A DNA stretch of 9,104 bases from Actinomycetota bacterium (GTDB lineage: Bacteria; Actinomycetota; Acidimicrobiia; Acidimicrobiales; Ilumatobacteraceae): the NCBI GenBank assembly GCA_005801025.1, contig SYDZ01000190.1:1-9104 (forward strand). Direction: 5' to 3'. The stretch's first letter is position 1. Every line of letters begins with the position of its first letter. Both the position numbers and the translations under genes were made by a program. Shown in pieces: positions 6,158 to 9,104 of this stretch. Under the pieces are notes generated by a model. It was given only the letters and a program-made list of their open reading frames with translations. It did not search any database and was not told the DNA's origin.

Positions 6158-6163
6158 AGCGTA
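6158..6163 (-). promoter_or_regulatory. Candidate -10 of the moaE-mreB unit (TACGCT)
   Basis: On the minus strand TACGCT is followed by CAGGAT and then the GTG start at 6151, the TANNNT-N6-GTG spacing. The AGGA in the spacer is too close to the start (one base) for a normal Shine-Dalgarno. No good -35 is seen at 16-18 bp. Confidence 0.45.
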
Positions 6164-6186
6164 GCGGTTACGCGCGCCATGAGTGC

Positions 6187-6224
6187 TTGACCGCGCTCGA
6201 TGATGGCAAAATCATGACTAACCT
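6187..6224 (+). promoter_or_regulatory. Candidate promoter of the WRHPSE protein gene
   Basis: TTGACC (6187-6192) matches the -35 consensus at five of six bases and is followed after 17 bp by AATCAT (6210-6215, four of six). A second -10 candidate, TAACCT, lies at 6219-6224, nine bases before the GTG at 6234. Either would leave a leader of only a few to about a dozen bases, and no Shine-Dalgarno is present. The choice between the two is open. Confidence 0.35.
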
Positions 6225-6233
6225 ACCTCTCTT

Positions 6234-6488
6234 GTGGATATGAAAAATCACTTCGGGTCGCCGTCGGATAACCCTGATGACCAATACCCCGTTGAGCACT
6301 TCCCTCCGGCGCCAATGCCACTCCATGAGCGCCAGTGGCGTCACCCATCCGAACTCGGTTTTGTGGCTACAACAGATCGCCCACATGCACCCATAGATAT
6401 CGGTCGGCGAGGGCGAGGACTGGTTGTCTTTTCGTGCATTGCAGGTTCGATACTTGTTATGAGTCTGCTACTTGCACTCACTCCGTGA
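6234..6488 (+). CDS. 84-residue WRHPSE-motif membrane protein
   Basis: The protein has a polar, Pro-rich N-terminal half, the motif PLHERQWRHPSELG (29-42), a basic patch (GRRGRG, 58-63) and one C-terminal membrane helix (about 64-82). It ends two residues later. The topology is probably N-inside. The (L/E)RxWRHPSEL motif is one I recall from the cytoplasmic N-termini of actinobacterial trypsin/HtrA-like membrane proteases. There the membrane helix is followed by a protease and PDZ domain, which is wholly absent here. The start is GTG 6234, or ATG 6240 two codons later. The reverse-strand SDR gene ends 3 bp after its stop, so no lost protease sequence sits downstream. It may be a stand-alone small protein or an old truncation. 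Confidence 0.65.
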   Translation: MDMKNHFGSPSDNPDDQYPVEHFPPAPMPLHERQWRHPSELGFVATTDRPHAPIDIGRRGRGLVVFSCIAGSILVMSLLLALTP

Positions 6489-6491
6489 ACA

Positions 6492-7541
6492 TCAACTCAC
6501 GCCTGAACGCTGGCGCTGATATTTACTGAGTGATCGCAACGCCGTTACCACAATCATGATGACGGCTACCGACATCACACTCAGCGAAATTTCCTGCTTG
6601 CGCTTTGGTGTCAACATCGTCCACCACTTGGCGTTGGTCCCCTCCACGAAGGCTTGTTCATTCGTCACCGTTGGAGCCCAACCCTCGGCACGCAGACGTC
6701 CGTTTGACACCAGCCATGTTGAACGAACATAAGGACGAAGACCGGGTGGAATCGGACCGCGCTGAAATCGCCAACGCCAATCACTCAAGGATTCACTGAG
6801 ACGGTCAGGTAGGCGCAATCGCGGAGCCATACCCCACAAGGAACGCACTCGCGAACTTGGCACAAACCCATCTGGGGCAACGTTGTACACACCATTGAGC
6901 CTCTTCTTCACCGCCAAGACAACTGCATCAGCTAGATCATCAAGATGCAAAAACTGTGCTGGCACATCGTCTTCACCCAGACGGCCACCCATACCCGCTG
7001 CCAAGGCGCGAACCAAACTTGATGATCCATCTGATGCCATGGCCGGCACGGGTCGCAAGACGCACACCTCGCGGCCTTCAAAAGCATCGCGCCAATCATC
7101 AACTAATTGCTCACCCATGGCTAACTGACGCGCAAAAGCAAAACCAGAATCAGGACGCAAAACGGTGTCCTCAGTAAGCGGAATCGGATTATTGGGCCAT
7201 GCGCCGTAGACCATGGCCGAGGACAACAGCACGATATGAGAGGCCCCAAATCGTGATGCCCCCTCAAGAAGTTCTGGGGTCCCGACGACGGCACTACGTC
7301 CACCTGCGGCGAGAGCATCGTGATCCCCCGGCGCCAAATGAACGAGTACATCTACATCGTCTTCAATGACACCGTCACCGCGACTGATCTGCGTCACTGC
7401 AAAGGCGGGGTCTGCACTGAGTAATGTCACGACTCGTCGGCCGAGTGGCCACAAGGCCCCCGTGACAACAACTCTGGTGACCTGTACTGGACGTGCTTCA
7501 ATCTCGTCCAAACTTGGAGTGAGGGCGACGTTCCGTGACAT
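6492..7541 (-). CDS. Atypical SDR/epimerase-like protein with C-terminal membrane anchor
   Basis: This 349-residue protein of the NAD-dependent epimerase/dehydratase (extended SDR) fold starts its Rossmann domain at RVVVTGALWPLG (23-34). The usual TGxxGxxG has Trp31 at its middle glycine. A strand ending in VLLSSAMVYG (103-112) is normal for the family, but the YxxxK catalytic pair is replaced by F133 and R137 (GFAFARQLAMGE). FLHLDDLADAVVLAV and GVYNVAPDG, typical of the substrate-domain half, are present. A hydrophobic helix (about 318-335) near the C-terminus, followed by a basic tail (SKYQRQR), suggests membrane attachment, unusual for an SDR. I chose ATG 7541 because it gives a normal N-terminus and follows TATTGT by seven bases; the open frame extending further upstream would overlap the DUF2342 gene. 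Substrate unknown; it may bind rather than turn over a nucleotide sugar or similar. Confidence 0.85.
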   Translation of the reverse strand: MSRNVALTPSLDEIEARPVQVTRVVVTGALWPLGRRVVTLLSADPAFAVTQISRGDGVIEDDVDVLVHLAPGDHDALAAGGRSAVVGTPELLEGASRFGASHIVLLSSAMVYGAWPNNPIPLTEDTVLRPDSGFAFARQLAMGEQLVDDWRDAFEGREVCVLRPVPAMASDGSSSLVRALAAGMGGRLGEDDVPAQFLHLDDLADAVVLAVKKRLNGVYNVAPDGFVPSSRVRSLWGMAPRLRLPDRLSESLSDWRWRFQRGPIPPGLRPYVRSTWLVSNGRLRAEGWAPTVTNEQAFVEGTNAKWWTMLTPKRKQEISLSVMSVAVIMIVVTALRSLSKYQRQRSGVS

Positions 7542-7548
7542 AGAGCAA

Positions 7549-7554
7549 ACAATA
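7549..7554 (-). promoter_or_regulatory. Candidate -10 of the SDR gene (TATTGT)
   Basis: On the minus strand TATTGT lies seven bases before the ATG at 7541, with no Shine-Dalgarno in between (TTGCTCT), so the transcript is probably leaderless. It shares a 53-bp divergent gap with the DUF2342 promoter. Confidence 0.5.
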
Positions 7555-7559
7555 CCGCT

Positions 7560-7588
7560 GTGAGAACCCCATGGTTTAGACCTAGGCT
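7560..7588 (+). promoter_or_regulatory. Candidate promoter of the DUF2342 gene
   Basis: GTGAGA (7560-7565, four of six matches to TTGACA), a 17-bp spacer and TAGGCT (7583-7588) precede the GTG at 7595 by exactly six bases. This is the most complete leaderless-type promoter in the window. No Shine-Dalgarno is present before the start. Confidence 0.5.
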
Positions 7589-7594
7589 CACCGT

Positions 7595-8857
7595 GTGCCC
7601 GGAGACATACCTGATCCTTTTGATTTTGGATTCCCAGATGATGATGAAAACTCGTCCTCTGATAATCCAGCCAACATTTTCGGGAAGATGTTTGAGGGAA
7701 TGCCACTTTTCGGAGACATGATGAAAATGTTCTCGCACACGGGACCCATTCAATGGGAGACCGCTCAGCAAGTGGCCTCAATGACTGCCACCAATGGTGA
7801 AGCCGAACCTAATGTTGATCCACTTGCGCGCATCGACTATGCCAATTTGGCGCGCATTGCTGGGATGCAAGTTTTTTTGATCACGGAATTGGGCGATGTT
7901 TCCGATGCATCCACAGTCAACCCAATCATCATGACTCCTGGGACATGGGCTCAACGGACACTTGATGATTACCGACCCTTATTCACCAACCTCGCCGCGG
8001 CTCTTGGCAGCAACAATGCAGAAGCGCAAGATTCTGAGCAACAAAAAGATCCTTTTGCTGCCATGTTTGCCGGTATCACCGGCATGATCGCCCCGATGAC
8101 AATGGGAATGACTGTGGGCTCAATGGTCGGTCACCTGGCCAAGAAGTCCCTCGGTCAATACGACTTACCTCTTCCGCGACCAGTCGGTCAGGAAATCGCC
8201 ATCGTTTCCAAGAATGTTGATACCTTCGCTTCGCAGTGGGACCTACCGCTTGAAGATGTCCGCATGTGGACTCTGATTCACGAATTAGTGATTCATCAAC
8301 TGTACGGTCTTGAGCACATTCGAACCGCAGTAACTGATTTGGTGCAATCGTATATTGCAGCGTTTCGCCCGGACTCCAGCGCAATCACCGACAAGATGTC
8401 AACTCTTGAAAGTAGCGACCCCAGCGACATGATGGCTTCGCTGCAAAAGATTCTCGGGGACCCAGAACTGCTACTCGGTGCCGTGCGCTCAAACGAGCAA
8501 CTCAACTTACAGCCACGTCTTGATGCTCTCTTGGGTTTGATCATTGGTTGGTCGGATCATATGACCGACGCCGTTGGCTCGAAAGTCCTCGGTAATCCAG
8601 CACGCATTGCCGAAGCCGCTCGCAGACAACGTGTGCAAGCAGGCGAAGAAACCGTCTTTGTGGAAAAACTTCTCGGTGTGCACATCAATCGCCAGCAAGT
8701 TGAGCGCGGTAAATCATTTGTGCAAGGGGTGATTGACCGTGTCGGTCATGATGGCTTGCAACCGCTCTATGTCTCAGCAATAAATCTGCCCACACCAGCC
8801 GAACTTGATGCCCCGGGACTATGGCTGGCTCGTTTGGAAATCAGCGCAAGCGAGTAA
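7595..8857 (+). CDS. DUF2342 zincin-like protein (putative zinc-dependent metalloprotease family)
   Basis: This 420-residue protein belongs to a largely actinobacterial family annotated as zinc-dependent metalloprotease or putative hydrolase (DUF2342). Family features are the acidic N-terminus, MFEGMPLFGDMMKMF (32-46), GPIQWETAQQVA (50-61), a Met/Gly-rich stretch (155-180) leading to LGQYDLPLPRP (186-196), and a C-terminal segment (RRQRVQAGEETVFVEKLLG) near 347-365. Where I expect an HExxH zinc motif in this family, the sequence is HELVIH (229-234): H229 and E230 are present, but Ile occupies the second His position and the His comes one residue late. Catalysis is therefore doubtful. The GTG start is six bases after TAGGCT. 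The last 17 bp overlap the convergent MFS gene. The biological role of the family is not established. Confidence 0.88.
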   Translation: MPGDIPDPFDFGFPDDDENSSSDNPANIFGKMFEGMPLFGDMMKMFSHTGPIQWETAQQVASMTATNGEAEPNVDPLARIDYANLARIAGMQVFLITELGDVSDASTVNPIIMTPGTWAQRTLDDYRPLFTNLAAALGSNNAEAQDSEQQKDPFAAMFAGITGMIAPMTMGMTVGSMVGHLAKKSLGQYDLPLPRPVGQEIAIVSKNVDTFASQWDLPLEDVRMWTLIHELVIHQLYGLEHIRTAVTDLVQSYIAAFRPDSSAITDKMSTLESSDPSDMMASLQKILGDPELLLGAVRSNEQLNLQPRLDALLGLIIGWSDHMTDAVGSKVLGNPARIAEAARRQRVQAGEETVFVEKLLGVHINRQQVERGKSFVQGVIDRVGHDGLQPLYVSAINLPTPAELDAPGLWLARLEISASE

Positions 8858-9104
8858 ACCACTTGCGTAAGTGAGATACCATTGAGGCATCAATGCCACC
8901 TATGGCAAGTTGTCGCAGCCCCCACCAATACACAGCAGAACCCAAAAATCCGATTCCAGACACGATGCTAAAACCGATCACTCCACGGAGTTCAAGCAGA
9001 ACCGGAATGATGCCCGCACCCACCCACATCAATTGGAAACGCGTGTAATAGTTGGCAAGTGCCCGACCGCGGTTGGCATCTGGCGCATCACGCTGGACGA
9101 TGGA
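8841..9104 (-). CDS. Probable MFS transporter, C-terminal part (continues beyond the window)
   Basis: The minus-strand frame is open from the window edge to TGA at 8843-8841, giving 87 C-terminal residues. The first stretch, SIVQRDAPDANRGRALANY, resembles the basic cytoplasmic loop of actinobacterial major facilitator transporters. Then come YTRFQLMWVGAGIIPVLL and a second hydrophobic segment (GFSIVSGIGFLGSAVYWWGL), i.e. the last two membrane helices, and a basic tail ending in RKWFTRLR. The substrate cannot be read from this part. The start lies outside the window. Its last 17 bp are antisense to the end of the DUF2342 gene. Confidence 0.75.
   Translation of the reverse strand, partial: SIVQRDAPDANRGRALANYYTRFQLMWVGAGIIPVLLELRGVIGFSIVSGIGFLGSAVYWWGLRQLAIGGIDASMVSHLRKWFTRLR

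Noticed and set aside
6164..6173. GCG-GTTA-CGC palindrome upstream of moaE as a second copy of the 2328-2343 operator
   Set aside because: The arms are only 3 bp and the outer bases and centre differ from TAATCG-GTAA-CGATTA, so the resemblance is weak.
7542..7781. Upstream extension of the SDR frame on the minus strand
   Set aside because: The added residues show no homology-like pattern and would overlap the start of the DUF2342 gene; ATG 7541 with its -10 hexamer fits better.

Overview
The window reads as chromosomal DNA of an actinobacterium, most likely of the class Acidimicrobiia (for example an aquatic Ilumatobacteraceae-type lineage). That placement is inference. It rests on a moderate G+C content judged by eye, an actinobacterial DUF2342 zincin-like protein, an actinobacterial MreB, a 'WRHPSE' motif of a type I associate with actinobacterial membrane proteins, and several first genes that look leaderless. 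I see no mobile element, CRISPR array, tRNA or rRNA. No gap between likely genes exceeds about 160 bases, so this looks like a compact, ordinary core-genome region rather than an island.

Layout, left to right. (a) 1-1007: an intergenic segment, then a small two-helix membrane protein and a TetR-family regulator, both on +. (b) 1013-2310, minus: a nitroreductase-family flavoprotein followed by a class I SAM methyltransferase that overlaps it. (c) 2383-4451, plus: acyl-CoA thioesterase II (TesB) followed, with an ATGA overlap, by a predicted lipoprotein of the PQQ-type glucose/sorbosone dehydrogenase family. (d) 4454-6151, minus: moaE, a 66-residue single-pass membrane protein and mreB, all overlapping. 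(e) 6234-6488, plus: an 84-residue membrane protein carrying a WRHPSE motif. (f) 6492-7541, minus: an SDR-like protein with an eroded active site and a C-terminal membrane anchor. (g) 7595-8857, plus: a DUF2342 protein with a broken HExxH. (h) 8841-9104, minus: the C-terminal end of a probable MFS transporter.

Two structural habits run through the window. First, the lead gene of most transcription units has a TANNNT-like -10 hexamer six or seven bases before a GTG/ATG start and no usable Shine-Dalgarno. Genes inside operons instead use a Shine-Dalgarno (mreB, tetR) or a stop/start overlap. This is what mixed leaderless and operonic translation would look like. Second, all four tail-to-tail gene pairs abut within 2-5 bp or overlap by 17 bp, leaving no room for hairpin terminators.

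Functionally the genes belong to separate themes: molybdenum cofactor synthesis (moaE), cell shape (mreB), acyl-CoA turnover (tesB) and probable redox or detoxification enzymes. No single new pathway can be read from the window. The best leads are a 16-bp interrupted palindrome in the nitroreductase/tesB divergent promoter, the small membrane protein translationally locked between moaE and mreB, the stand-alone WRHPSE membrane protein, and two enzyme-family proteins that have lost canonical catalytic residues.
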